Position numbers and translations under genes: made by a program. Below, one piece after another: positions 30,263-46,984 of a DNA stretch of 64,000 bases. The stretch lies in assembly GCF_028826155.1 (NCBI RefSeq), contig NZ_JAQGPN010000001.1, positions 3,353,501 to 3,417,500 of the forward strand. Reading direction: 5' to 3'. The notes below the pieces were generated by a model, which searched no databases, was not told the DNA's origin, and worked only from the letters and a program-made list of their open reading frames with translations. Source of the stretch: Mesorhizobium shangrilense (lineage in GTDB: Bacteria; Pseudomonadota; Alphaproteobacteria; Rhizobiales; Rhizobiaceae). Numbering within the stretch: the first letter of the stretch is position 1; every line of letters begins with the position of its first letter.

Positions 30263-31195
30263 ATGACAGGCAGTACACCCATCCGGCTGGGCATCGTCGG
30301 CGTCGGCAAGATCGTCCGCGATCAACACATTCCGGCCTTGGCCCGGAATCGTGACTTCGAACTCGTCGCCGCAGCCAGCCGGCACGGTCGGATCGACGGC
30401 ATTCCCAATTTCTCGTCCATTGACGAATTGCTGGCAAATGTCGCCAATCTCGACGCGGTCTCGCTGTGCATGCCGCCGCAGGCGCGCTACGAGCCGGCAC
30501 AGAAAGCGCTTGCCGCGGGCAAGCATGTTTTCCTCGAAAAGCCGCCTGGCGCGACCGTGAGCGAAGTCGACGATCTGAAGGAACTCGCGCACACCATGGG
30601 CGTGTCGCTGTTTGCGAGCTGGCACTCGCGATATGCGCCGGCGGTGGAGGCGGCACGCAGGTTCCTCACCGCAACCAAGGTGAGGTCGGCGGCCATCGTC
30701 TGGAAGGAAGACGTCCGGCGCTGGCATCCGAACCAGGCATGGATCTGGGAGCCTGGCGGGTTCGGCGTCTTCGACCCCTTCATCAATGCGCTTTCGATCG
30801 TCACGCACATCCTGCCGCCGCTCCATGTGACCAAGGCTGTTCTCGACTTTCCCGCGAACCGAGATGCGCCGGTGGCCGCACGCATTGAGTTCGCCGGCGC
30901 CGGCGGCCTGTCGGCGACTGCGGACATCGACTGGCTGCAGACGGGACCGCAGACCTGGGACATCACCGCCGATACGGACACGGGACGCATGGTGCTCTCA
31001 GGCGGCGGCGCGCAGCTCTCGATCGACGGCCAGCTCATCCAGGATGATCAGGAGCGCGAGTACCCTGCACTCTACGAGCGCTTTGCCGAGATCGTGCGCG
31101 CCGGCGTTTCGGACGCCGATGTCGCCCCGCTCCAGCACGTTGCGGACGCCTTCATGCTGGCCAGGCGCAACGTGGTCGAGGCGTTCTACGATTGA
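30263..31195 (+). CDS. Gfo/Idh/MocA oxidoreductase, galactose/arabinose 1-dehydrogenase-like
   Basis: 310 residues. A Rossmann motif (GIVGVGKIVRDQHIPAL) is followed by the EKPPGATVSEV catalytic-lysine segment and ASWHSRYAPAVEAA, VRRWHPNQAWIWEPGG and GVFDPFINALSI. These fit the bacterial D-galactose/L-arabinose 1-dehydrogenase clade that starts non-phosphorylative sugar oxidation. The exact sugar is uncertain. Start 30263 has AAGGGA upstream; the frame is open to 30197. It ends at a terminator shared with rpoC. Confidence 0.9.
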   Translation: MTGSTPIRLGIVGVGKIVRDQHIPALARNRDFELVAAASRHGRIDGIPNFSSIDELLANVANLDAVSLCMPPQARYEPAQKALAAGKHVFLEKPPGATVSEVDDLKELAHTMGVSLFASWHSRYAPAVEAARRFLTATKVRSAAIVWKEDVRRWHPNQAWIWEPGGFGVFDPFINALSIVTHILPPLHVTKAVLDFPANRDAPVAARIEFAGAGGLSATADIDWLQTGPQTWDITADTDTGRMVLSGGGAQLSIDGQLIQDDQEREYPALYERFAEIVRAGVSDADVAPLQHVADAFMLARRNVVEAFYD

Positions 31196-31228
31196 AGCCT
31201 GGGGCGAAGTCCCGCAACCCTTCTTGCA

Positions 31229-31270
31229 ATCAATGAAAAAGCCGCCGGGTCACCCCGGCGGCTTCTTCGC
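31229..31270. terminator. Bidirectional terminator between rpoC and the sugar dehydrogenase
   Basis: A perfect 9-bp stem (31241-31249 with 31254-31262) with loop TCAC is flanked by five A on the left and TTCTT on the right. It can terminate rpoC (minus) and the dehydrogenase (plus). Confidence 0.85.
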
Positions 31271-31289
31271 ATATCGATGAACGCAGCGC

Positions 31290-35489
<4,200 letters not shown>

Positions 35490-35533
35490 GCCGTTCTCCT
35501 TTGCGGGGCCTCGTGACCCCCTGAAATTCTAGT

Positions 35534-35620
35534 AGGCGGCGTCACCGCCCTTGCGTTGCCGTGGCAGCGCTGGGAAGGCGCTGCCGGGCTTCAGTCGACG
35601 GCCGCCGCTGCGGCCGTCGA
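35534..35620 (-). promoter_or_regulatory. Hairpin-rich rpoB-rpoC spacer
   Basis: The 140-base spacer holds two perfect hairpins: a 10-bp stem (35595-35604 with 35611-35620, 6-base loop) about 10 bases after the rpoB stop, and an 8-bp stem (35563-35570 with 35578-35585, 7-base loop). Neither is followed by a T run on the minus strand, so they are more likely RNA processing or stability elements than terminators. Confidence 0.45.
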
Positions 35621-35629
35621 GGGATGCTG

Positions 35630-39766
<4,137 letters not shown>

Positions 39767-39892
39767 CGTCGCTCCTTGGCTATCCTCTTGGGGAGGGCCC
39801 CGCCGGACCCGCCTTGCAATTCTCGACCGCCGACAGCGGCCCTTCTTATGCCTCCGCCCTCGGGCGGCAATTCCAAAACGGCTGAAAACCCG

Positions 39893-40002
39893 TTTCCTGA
39901 AAGCCGGATCCGGCGTTCAGGAAAGAGGTTCTCCAGCATTTCCCCGACGCACGGGCGCCCCGCCAGGCGAGGCTGACGGGCGGCAGTGGCGCCGCCCGTC
40001 AG
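39893..40002 (-). promoter_or_regulatory. rplL-rpoB spacer with two strong hairpins
   Basis: Directly after rplL is a perfect 12-bp stem (39973-39984 with 39991-40002, 6-base loop). About 50 bases on is a long hairpin (39893-39901 with 39916-39924, enclosing the palindrome 39903-39914). Neither has a T run. In E. coli the rplL-rpoB spacer carries a partial terminator and an RNase III site; these may serve the same role of lowering rpoB relative to L7/L12. Confidence 0.5.
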
Positions 40003-40011
40003 GTACCCGTG

Positions 40012-40389
40012 TTACTTCAGCTCGACCTTGGCGCCAGCCTTCTCAAGCTGTTCCTTGATCTTGTCGGCCTCGGCCTTGTTGACGCCTTCCTTGACCGGCT
40101 TCGGAGCGCCTTCGACCAGGTCCTTGGCTTCCTTGAGGCCGAGACCGGTGATGGCGCGGACTTCCTTGATGACTTCGATCTTCTTGTCGCCAGCGGCGGC
40201 GAGAATGACGTCGAACTCGGTCTTCTCTTCAACCGGCGCAGCGGCGGCAGCAGCGCCACCGGCAGCAGCGACAGCCACCGGAGCAGCGGCGGACACGCCC
40301 CACTTCTCTTCCAGCAGCTTCGACAGCTCGGCCGCCTCGAGGACGGTCAGAGCGGAGAGGTCTTCTACGATCTTGCTGAGATCAGCCAT
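40012..40389 (-). CDS. rplL: 50S ribosomal protein L7/L12
   Basis: 125 residues. N-terminal dimerisation helices ([20 protein letters not shown]), an Ala-rich hinge (about residues 35-52) and the C-terminal factor-binding domain ([20 protein letters not shown]) are all present. Multiple copies form the ribosomal stalk that recruits translation GTPases. It follows rplJ by 51 bases. Confidence 0.98.
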   Translation of the reverse strand: MADLSKIVEDLSALTVLEAAELSKLLEEKWGVSAAAPVAVAAAGGAAAAAAPVEEKTEFDVILAAAGDKKIEVIKEVRAITGLGLKEAKDLVEGAPKPVKEGVNKAEADKIKEQLEKAGAKVELK

Positions 40390-40440
40390 TTTGGTTTTCC
40401 TTGTTCGAACACGTGTATTGCTTGACAGCGAGGAACGGCC

Positions 40441-40959
40441 TCATGCCGCCTCGTCCTTCCGGGCATAGGCGCCAAACACGCGGGCCAACTGGCCTGCAGG
40501 TGCCTGGACGACTGCGGCGATCCGGGTTGCCGGCGTCTGAACCATGCCGACCAGCTTGGCGCGCAGCTCGTCGAGCGACGGGAGCGTGGCCAAAGCCTTG
40601 ACTCCGTCGGCATCGAGAGCGGTCGAGCCCATCGCGCCACCGAGAATGATCAACTTGTCATTCCCCTTGGCGAAATCGGACGCGACCTTCGGCGCCGCAA
40701 CCGGATCCTCCGAGTAAGCGATCAACGTCTGTCCAGTGAACAGATCGACGATGTTCTCGGATTCCGTGCCCTGAAGAGCGATCTTGGCGAGACGGTTCTT
40801 CGCGACTTTGACGGTGCCGCCGGCAGCACGCATCTTCGTACGAAGATCGTTCATCTGCGCAACGGTGATACCGGCATAGTGGGCCACGACGACCGAGCCG
40901 GCGCTCTTGAAAGCGTCGTTCAGGTTCGTGACGAGCTCGCGTTTTTCCGCTCTATCCAC
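40441..40959 (-). CDS. rplJ: 50S ribosomal protein L10
   Basis: 172 residues. [17 protein letters not shown] and [20 protein letters not shown], then [11 protein letters not shown], are L10 motifs; the C-terminal helix anchors L7/L12 dimers. Preceded by a 369-base leader, long enough to hold an autoregulatory L10 site. Confidence 0.98.
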   Translation of the reverse strand: MDRAEKRELVTNLNDAFKSAGSVVVAHYAGITVAQMNDLRTKMRAAGGTVKVAKNRLAKIALQGTESENIVDLFTGQTLIAYSEDPVAAPKVASDFAKGNDKLIILGGAMGSTALDADGVKALATLPSLDELRAKLVGMVQTPATRIAAVVQAPAGQLARVFGAYARKDEAA

Positions 40960-41328
40960 TGCCTATCTCCAGTTGACCTCCGCTCGGACTTCTCGAGACG
41001 GAGATCGGGTTGCCTTTTGCCGCACGGAACACCTCAAGGAGGAGCCCGTACGACGCTCGAGGATCCTGTCCCCTTTCGTTGCGCCGACTGTTGCCAGACG
41101 GCGTGCGGACAAAAGGCACACACGGTTCGAACCTTTCATCGGAGCATTCGCTCCTTTGTCGGGTCTTCACCCGTCTCATGCAGGCCAGATGATTAAGGTC
41201 GAGCGGGGCTCGGCCGCCTGCAATCTCGGACAGGATGTCCGGAAGCTTTCGCCTCCGGTTCCGGATCCCGATCTCCCGGGATCCGGAATTCTTCATGGCG
41301 CCGGCAATCACGACCGGCGCCCCATTCA
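40960..41328 (-). promoter_or_regulatory. rplA-rplJ spacer, probable L10 leader region
   Basis: 369 bases without a gene. Near the rplA end are two hairpins: an 8-bp stem (41297-41304 with 41314-41321, 9-base loop) and a perfect 12-bp stem (41259-41288, loop ATCTCC). Neither has a T tract. The remaining 260 bases up to rplJ should hold the rplJL-rpoBC promoter and the L10-binding leader; I cannot point to the exact L10 site. Confidence 0.45.
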
Positions 41329-42030
41329 TCAGGACGCGGGCGCGAGGCTCGACGGATCGAGCTTCAGGCCGGGACCCATCGTTGTCGACAGCGACACCTT
41401 CTTGACGTAGTTGCCCTTGGCGCCGGTCGGCTTGGCCTTGGTCACCGCATCGGCGAAGGCGCGGATGTTCTGGGCGAGCGCCTCGGCATCGAACGACGCC
41501 TTGCCGACGCCGCCATGCACGATACCAGCCTTCTCGACGCGGAACTCCACTGCGCCGCCCTTCGACGCCTTGACGGCGCCTGCGACGTCCATCGTGACGG
41601 TGCCGACCTTCGGGTTCGGCATCATGCCGCGCGGGCCGAGCACCTTACCGAGGCGACCGACGAGGGCCATCATGTCGGGGGTCGCGATACAGCGATCGAA
41701 ATCGATGGTGCCGCCCTGGACGATCTGGACCAGGTCTTCGGCGCCAACGATATCCGCGCCGGCAGCCTTCGCCTCATCCGCCTTCGCGCCCTTCGCGAAC
41801 ACGGCGACGCGCACGGTGCGACCCGTGCCGTTCGGCAGATTGACGACGCCGCGGACCATCTGGTCGGCATGGCGCGGATCGACGCCGAGATTCATCGCGA
41901 CCTCGAAGGTCTCGTCGAATTTCGCCGACGCACGATCCTTGAGCAGCTTCACCGCCTCGTCGAGCGAGTAGGCTTTGTTGCGGTCGATGCCCTCACGGGA
42001 CTTGGCTACACGCTTTGCGATCTTTGCCAT
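41329..42030 (-). CDS. rplA: 50S ribosomal protein L1
   Basis: 233 residues. [20 protein letters not shown], then the conserved [20 protein letters not shown] signature ([20 protein letters not shown]) and [19 protein letters not shown] identify L1, which forms the mobile L1 stalk and can repress its own mRNA. It starts 4 bases after rplK. Confidence 0.98.
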   Translation of the reverse strand: MAKIAKRVAKSREGIDRNKAYSLDEAVKLLKDRASAKFDETFEVAMNLGVDPRHADQMVRGVVNLPNGTGRTVRVAVFAKGAKADEAKAAGADIVGAEDLVQIVQGGTIDFDRCIATPDMMALVGRLGKVLGPRGMMPNPKVGTVTMDVAGAVKASKGGAVEFRVEKAGIVHGGVGKASFDAEALAQNIRAFADAVTKAKPTGAKGNYVKKVSLSTTMGPGLKLDPSSLAPAS

Positions 42031-42034
42031 CGTC

Positions 42035-42463
42035 TCAGCCCACCACTTCGAGGCCCATCGAGCGGGCGGAGCCCTCGACCATGCGCATGGCCGCCTCGAC
42101 GTCGTTTGCGTTCAGATCCTTCATCTTGGCTTCGGCGATCTCGCGCACCTTGTCGCGGCTGATCTGCCCTGCCTTCGCCTTGCCCGGCTCCTTGGAGCCC
42201 GACTTCAGATTGGCGGCCTTCTTCAGGAAGTACGTCACCGGCGGCGTCTTCATGACGAAGGTGAAGGACTTGTCCTGATAGTAGGTGATCACCACCGGGA
42301 TGGGCGAACCCTTCTCCAGTTCCTGCGTCTGAGCGTTGAACGCCTTGCAGAATTCCATGATGTTGATGCCGCGCTGACCAAGCGCAGGACCGATCGGGGG
42401 CGACGGAGTCGCGGAGCCCGCAGCGACCTGGAGCTTGAGCTGGCCGGCTACTTTCTTAGCCAT
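42035..42463 (-). CDS. rplK: 50S ribosomal protein L11
   Basis: 142 residues. [20 protein letters not shown] and [15 protein letters not shown] (N-terminal domain that binds thiopeptides) and [20 protein letters not shown] (rRNA-binding domain) are standard. First gene of rplKA, 150 bases downstream of nusG. Confidence 0.98.
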   Translation of the reverse strand: MAKKVAGQLKLQVAAGSATPSPPIGPALGQRGINIMEFCKAFNAQTQELEKGSPIPVVITYYQDKSFTFVMKTPPVTYFLKKAANLKSGSKEPGKAKAGQISRDKVREIAEAKMKDLNANDVEAAMRMVEGSARSMGLEVVG

Positions 42464-42613
42464 CTCTTTGTCTGCCTTTTCTGATGCCGGATGTCCGGCG
42501 GTTGCAGTTCGGTGGTACGGTTCGAATGGCCGGCTAAGCCAACCTCACCTCCCACCACTTCGACGAAGACAACTCGCCCTCGCCCGCTGGCCGGAAATCC
42601 GGCCAGGCTTCGA

Positions 42614-43147
42614 TCAGCCCTTTTCGACCTGACCGAATTCCAGATCGACGGGCACCGCGCGCCCGAAGATCGAAACCTCCACCTTGAGGCGCGCACGCTC
42701 CTCGTCGACTTCCTGAACGAAGCCATTGAACGAGGCGAACGGCCCATCGGATACGCGCACCTGCTCACCGATCTCGAAGGTGATCGAGGGCTTCGGCCGC
42801 TCGACGCCTTCCTGCACCTGATTGAGGATGCGCTGCGCCTCCGATTCCGTGATCGGCACAGGCTTGGCCTTGTCGCCACCGAGGAAGCCCGTCACGCGCG
42901 GCGTATTCTTCACCAGAGAGAAGATCTCGTCGGTCAGATTGGCCTTGAGCAGCACATAGCCAGGAAAGAACTTGCGCTCGGCATCGACCTTCTTGCCGCG
43001 ACGGATCTCGACAACCTTCTCGGTCGGCACCACGATCTGCTCGATCTGATCGCTCAGACCCTTCTGGCGCGCCTTGTTTTCGATGTCCTCCGCGACCTTC
43101 TTTTCGAAATTCGAATAGGCGTGGACGATGTACCACCGGGCAGTCAT
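42614..43147 (-). CDS. nusG: Transcription termination/antitermination protein NusG
   Basis: 177 residues. NGN domain at residues 1-115 (RWYIVHAYSNFEKKVAEDIE, FFPGYVLLKANL) and KOW domain at 125-175 (GEQVRVSDGPFASFNGFVQE). NusG binds RNA polymerase, Rho and ribosomal S10. Follows secE by 27 bases, the conserved secE-nusG arrangement. Confidence 0.98.
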   Translation of the reverse strand: MTARWYIVHAYSNFEKKVAEDIENKARQKGLSDQIEQIVVPTEKVVEIRRGKKVDAERKFFPGYVLLKANLTDEIFSLVKNTPRVTGFLGGDKAKPVPITESEAQRILNQVQEGVERPKPSITFEIGEQVRVSDGPFASFNGFVQEVDEERARLKVEVSIFGRAVPVDLEFGQVEKG

Positions 43148-43174
43148 ATCGATAATGTCTCCGTAGGACCGGTG

Positions 43175-43378
43175 TTAGCGCCCAATGCCGAGGATCAGCT
43201 CAACGCCAAATGCCATCAGCTGATCGGCAGCAAAGAAGAAGATCATAGCAAGCGCAGCAAAGGCCAGGACCATAGCCGTCGAGATCATGGTCTCGCGCCG
43301 GGATGGCCACGTCACCTTTGCAGTCTCCTGCCTTACCTGCTGCAAGAACGTGAAAGGGTTCGTGGTCTTCGATGCCAT
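43175..43378 (-). CDS. secE: Preprotein translocase subunit SecE
   Basis: 67 residues, the short single-helix SecE. TFLQQVRQETAKVTWPSRRE is the conserved cytoplasmic amphipathic helix; one membrane segment spans about residues 35-58. It clamps SecY in the inner membrane. The 299 bases upstream to tRNA-Trp contain no convincing gene and probably the promoter. Confidence 0.96.
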   Translation of the reverse strand: MASKTTNPFTFLQQVRQETAKVTWPSRRETMISTAMVLAFAALAMIFFFAADQLMAFGVELILGIGR

Positions 43379-43677
43379 CTGCCGCTCTGTCTCGCGAGGA
43401 CCCGTTGATGCCAGGCCTTCTCAGTCTTCCGATGAAGGCGTGAAGCCCCACCATCTCGACGAAACTACACGCGACTTGCGCTTCGTTCCGCCATGCGATT
43501 TGGGCGCGTCAAGCTGATCCCTCAGCTCCACGCGCCGCGTGTCCGTCGCGCCTACATAAAGCCGATTCTCGCCACATGCAAGTGCCGAGCTCCGTTTCAC
43601 GCAAACGCACCGGTTCGGAACCATCCAATCGTCCCGACAACGGCTGTCTCATATGATTCCCAGGCTCGAGGCCTGGC

Positions 43678-43753
<76 letters not shown>

Positions 43754-44236
43754 AGTCCGCCGGCTTGCCGACGCGAGCGTGCTTTAACGGGTCTTTGCCG
43801 CCGCTTCAAGTCGGAATCTCTGTCGATCGCTCAGTCGCGCGATCGTAAATGCAGTATCTCGCCATCACGGCGATCCAGCCTGCTGCGCGGCGCCGTCGGA
43901 GGCGGCCTCGCAGGCGCCTTCCCCGAGAGGACCGGTTCTCCACGACGTTGGCCCCTGCCGGACGCCGATTGCGATTCGGGCCAATGCCTGACGCCTCGAC
44001 ACCGATATGATCGGAGGAAAGTCGCCCGATTCGTTCGTGTTGCGGCCCGCAATGTCAGGATGGCCGACAAGAACGGGAACATGCCGGGCTGCACGGTTGA
44101 CGGTGCGGGGTCGGTTCCATTTAATTGCGTGGCTCTCGGACATGACGAGAGCCCCTTCCTCCGACAATTCCGGGGTGTGGAAGGATCGTTGTCCGCCGCG
44201 GTTTTCTCCATCACGCATAGTTTGAAAGAGTTTTCG
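43754..44236. other. Gene-free spacer upstream of xthA
   Basis: 483 bases between tRNA-Trp and xthA. Short open frames exist on both strands but have no ribosome site, no family resemblance and Arg/Pro/Ser-rich composition typical of shadows. It must hold promoters for both flanking genes. I see no terminator or known RNA in it. Confidence 0.5.
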
Positions 44237-45037
44237 ATGAAGATCGCCACCTGGAATATCAATGGAGTGCGCGCCCGCATTGGCAATCTGCTCCACTGGC
44301 TGCAGGAAAGTCAGCCCGACATCGCCTGCCTCCAGGAAATCAAGACCGTCGACGAGCAGTTCCCCCGCGCCGAAATCGAGGCGCTCGGTTACAACGTCGA
44401 AACGCACGGCCAGAAGGGTTTCAATGGCGTCGCGATTCTTTCCAAGCTGAAGTTCGACGAGGTCAATCGCCGGCTGCCCGGCGACGACGAGGACGAACAT
44501 GCGCGCTTCATCGAAGGTGTGTTCTCCACCGACCAGGGCGCGCTGCGCGTGGTCTCGCTCTATCTGCCGAACGGCAACCCGATCACCGAGGAGCGCAAGT
44601 TCGGATACAAGCTGAAGTGGATGGAACGGCTGGAGCGCTGGGCGGAGTCTCGCCTCGATCTCGAAGAGCCCCTTGTACTGGCGGGCGACTACAACGTGAT
44701 CCCCGAGTCGGTCGACGCCAAGTACCCGCAGCAGTGGGTGAATGACGCCCTCTTCCAGCCCGTGACCCGCCAGTCATTCCGACGGCTCGCCGCGCTGGGT
44801 TTCACGGACGCGATTCGCAATGTTACCGACGCCGGCGACACATTCACGTTCTGGGATTACCAGGCAGGCGCGTGGCAGAAGAACAACGGCATCCGCATCG
44901 ACCATCTGATGCTGTCGCCAGAAGCGGCGAACCGACTGACGTCCGCTTCGATCGAAAAGCACGTCCGCGCCTGGGAAAAGCCGTCGGACCATGTGCCGGT
45001 GGCCATCGACCTGGCGCTTTCGGCGCCGGCAGCCTGA
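44237..45037 (+). CDS. xthA: Exodeoxyribonuclease III
   Basis: 266 residues. AP endonuclease/3'-5' exonuclease of base-excision repair. MKIATWNINGVRARIGNLLH, CLQEIKTVDEQFP (catalytic Glu), VLAGDYNVIPESVD (Asp/Asn pair) and IRIDHLMLSPEA with SDHVPVAIDL (C-terminal Asp-His) give the complete exonuclease-endonuclease-phosphatase active site. Starts at ATG 44237, where the conserved sequence begins. Confidence 0.97.
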   Translation: MKIATWNINGVRARIGNLLHWLQESQPDIACLQEIKTVDEQFPRAEIEALGYNVETHGQKGFNGVAILSKLKFDEVNRRLPGDDEDEHARFIEGVFSTDQGALRVVSLYLPNGNPITEERKFGYKLKWMERLERWAESRLDLEEPLVLAGDYNVIPESVDAKYPQQWVNDALFQPVTRQSFRRLAALGFTDAIRNVTDAGDTFTFWDYQAGAWQKNNGIRIDHLMLSPEAANRLTSASIEKHVRAWEKPSDHVPVAIDLALSAPAA

Positions 45038-45065
45038 CGACCACAACCCTGATCGAGACGGAGCC

Positions 45066-45920
45066 ATGTCACTCCTAGATCGCCTCTTCGGCCGCACCCC
45101 GACCACAACCGAAGCGTCTCGCGACGGCGCCGGCGTCCCGGGCGGCCTCGCGCAAGAGCAACTCGACGCCGCGGTCGAGTACGCCCGCCATCTTTGGAGA
45201 GTCATCGACGAGAAATACGAGCCTATCCTCGCCGAGGCAGAACTGACTTGCATCGTCTGCGGCCACACGGACCGGCGCAGCGGCTATGGCCTGCACCACG
45301 ACAATTGCGTGTTCGGCGGCGGCGCGCTCGAACGCTACGAATGTCCCGCCTGCGGCTGCATCTTCGGAACCAAGAAATACCTGGACCTATCCGACGCGGC
45401 GGTCGATGCCGACTATCGGTTCCTCTACTCCTACTACTCGGAATCCGATTCGACCCCGAATGAGATCCGCACCTTCAATTCCCTGACGCCCAGGCAGGAC
45501 GGGCTCTATCTCGACTGGGGTTGCGGCGGCATCTGGAGCAAGACCGTCTCCACCCTGCGCGAACGGGGGTTCGATGTCTGGGGTTACGAGCCGAGCGCGC
45601 CGACGTCAGGAAACCATGTCGTCCGCTCGCGCGCCGAGATAAGCGGACGCTTCGACGGCATATTCTCAAACAACGTCATCGAGCATTTTCGCGACCCGGT
45701 GGCGGTCTTCAGGGATTTCCATGGCCTGTTGAAGGCGGGCGGTGTCATGGCGCACTCCTCACCCTGCTACGACAAGAACTATACCTTCACGCGGTTTCAC
45801 ACCCTGTTTCTGACCGGCCGATCCGCCGACGTGCTCGCCAAGCGCACCGGTTTTGCCGTTGTCGACGAGATTCGGGACGGCGAGTACATCAATGTCGTCT
45901 TCCGCAAGGTCGACGACTGA
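45066..45920 (+). CDS. Class I SAM-dependent methyltransferase with N-terminal zinc ribbon
   Basis: 284 residues. A zinc ribbon (CIVCGH... CPACGC, about residues 60-100) precedes a Rossmann methyltransferase domain with motif I LDWGCGGIW, post-motif DVWGYEP and a motif IV-like FSNNVIEHFRDP. Such zinc-ribbon methyltransferases often act on sugars or lipids (C-methyltransferase-like). CGGAG precedes the ATG, 28 bases after xthA. Substrate unknown. Confidence 0.86.
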   Translation: MSLLDRLFGRTPTTTEASRDGAGVPGGLAQEQLDAAVEYARHLWRVIDEKYEPILAEAELTCIVCGHTDRRSGYGLHHDNCVFGGGALERYECPACGCIFGTKKYLDLSDAAVDADYRFLYSYYSESDSTPNEIRTFNSLTPRQDGLYLDWGCGGIWSKTVSTLRERGFDVWGYEPSAPTSGNHVVRSRAEISGRFDGIFSNNVIEHFRDPVAVFRDFHGLLKAGGVMAHSSPCYDKNYTFTRFHTLFLTGRSADVLAKRTGFAVVDEIRDGEYINVVFRKVDD

Positions 45921-46008
45921 CCGACCGCACTGCGATGGCGCTGCCTGCCGCTCCGGCCGATGGGGCCTGCTGATGGCGGAAAGCAGTCTTCCGTGCTAAC
46001 GTCGTCGC

Positions 46009-46308
46009 ATGAAGACGGCTCTGCTCGGCCTGATCATCCTCGGCGCGCTCGATTTCGCGGTGACGCCGGCGGCAGCCGATTGCAAGTGTCGCGCCAACGG
46101 CAAGCTCTTCCATCATGGCGAGGTCGCCTGCCTCAGCCTGCCGACGGGCCAGCAGCTTGCCCGATGCGACATGGTTCTCAACAATTCTTCGTGGCAAAAG
46201 GTTCAGGACGGTTGCCCGGAAGCTGCCGCCCAATCGCCTGCCGCGGCATCGCCTCCCGAACCGCATGCGCAGCCGCCCGTGCTTCCGATCGATCCAGCGG
46301 CACTCTAG
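46009..46308 (+). CDS. Small secreted protein, unknown function
   Basis: 99 residues. A signal peptide (about 1-23, ending AAA) is followed by a short Cys-containing region (CKCRANGK, ACLSLPTG, ARCDMV, DGCPE; five Cys) and a Pro/Ala-rich tail. Periplasmic location is expected and disulphides are likely. No good ribosome site is seen. No family name can be assigned. Confidence 0.65.
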   Translation: MKTALLGLIILGALDFAVTPAAADCKCRANGKLFHHGEVACLSLPTGQQLARCDMVLNNSSWQKVQDGCPEAAAQSPAAASPPEPHAQPPVLPIDPAAL

Positions 46309-46328
46309 GCTAACCGGGAACGCTTGGC

Positions 46329-46904
46329 TCAGAGCGACAGCCGCATCAAGGGCCGGTTGTTTGTCTTGCGGTTCACCTCCACGAACCCTGCCCTGTCGAA
46401 CACGCGCTTCGACCCGACGAACAAACCGACCGAGCTTGCGTCCCGCGACAGCTCCATCGGGCATGCGTCCAGCAGACGCGCGCCGTTTTCCCGCGCCAAG
46501 TCGATGCCTGCCGCCACTAGGCGGTGCGTGAGCCCGGCGCCCCTTGCCGTCGATCGCAGAAAGAAGCAGGAGATCGCCCAGACACCATCATCTGCGATTT
46601 CGGCGCGGTCCAGCGGCGCGGAGCTGCGCTGGTGGTTGTTCCATTCGGGCACGTCGGCGCGTGGGCCTATCTGCATCCAGCCGACCGCCCGGCTGCCGTC
46701 CAATGCCAGCAACCCCGGCGGCGGACCGGCCTCGATGCGACGCCGGATGAAGGCCTTCTTCTCCTGGCTGTTGTTGTCCCGCCGCGCCTTCGGGGACATC
46801 CTGAAATAGGTGCACCAGCAGCCGTAGCAGGCGCCCTGCTTGCCGAACAGATCCTCGAAGTCCGGCCACAGGTCGGGGGTGAGCGGGACAATTCTTGTGG
46901 TCAT
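46329..46904 (-). CDS. GNAT family N-acetyltransferase
   Basis: 191 residues. The GNAT acetyl-CoA site lies around [20 protein letters not shown] (RGAG loop), and a characteristic [12 protein letters not shown] segment near residue 25 marks a distinct bacterial subgroup. Substrate unknown. Start 46904 ([10 protein letters not shown]) is preferred; the frame is open upstream through the dinB promoter. Divergent from dinB with 80 bases between starts, so the LexA box there may affect both. Confidence 0.87.
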   Translation of the reverse strand: MTTRIVPLTPDLWPDFEDLFGKQGACYGCWCTYFRMSPKARRDNNSQEKKAFIRRRIEAGPPPGLLALDGSRAVGWMQIGPRADVPEWNNHQRSSAPLDRAEIADDGVWAISCFFLRSTARGAGLTHRLVAAGIDLARENGARLLDACPMELSRDASSVGLFVGSKRVFDRAGFVEVNRKTNNRPLMRLSL

Positions 46905-46963
46905 CGTCGGCTCCCCAGCGAGGCGTCTTGTCCGAGCAATCGGACTCGCGTAGCATTTCGATT

Positions 46964-46978
46964 GTTCTCTATATGTTC
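46964..46978. promoter_or_regulatory. LexA (SOS) box of dinB
   Basis: GTTC-TCTATAT-GTTC is an exact match to the alphaproteobacterial LexA consensus GTTC-N7-GTTC. Its right end is 6 bases before the proposed dinB ATG (46985). The spacer TCTATAT could double as the -10 element. Confidence 0.85.
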
Positions 46979-46984
46979 GCAAAC

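Noticed and set aside
43421..43624. 67-residue open frame upstream of secE
   Set aside because: No ribosome site, no recognisable domain, and it lies where the secE promoter is expected.
43831..44500. Open frames on the minus strand overlapping xthA and the spacer upstream of it
   Set aside because: Overlap the conserved xthA coding start and have shadow-like composition.
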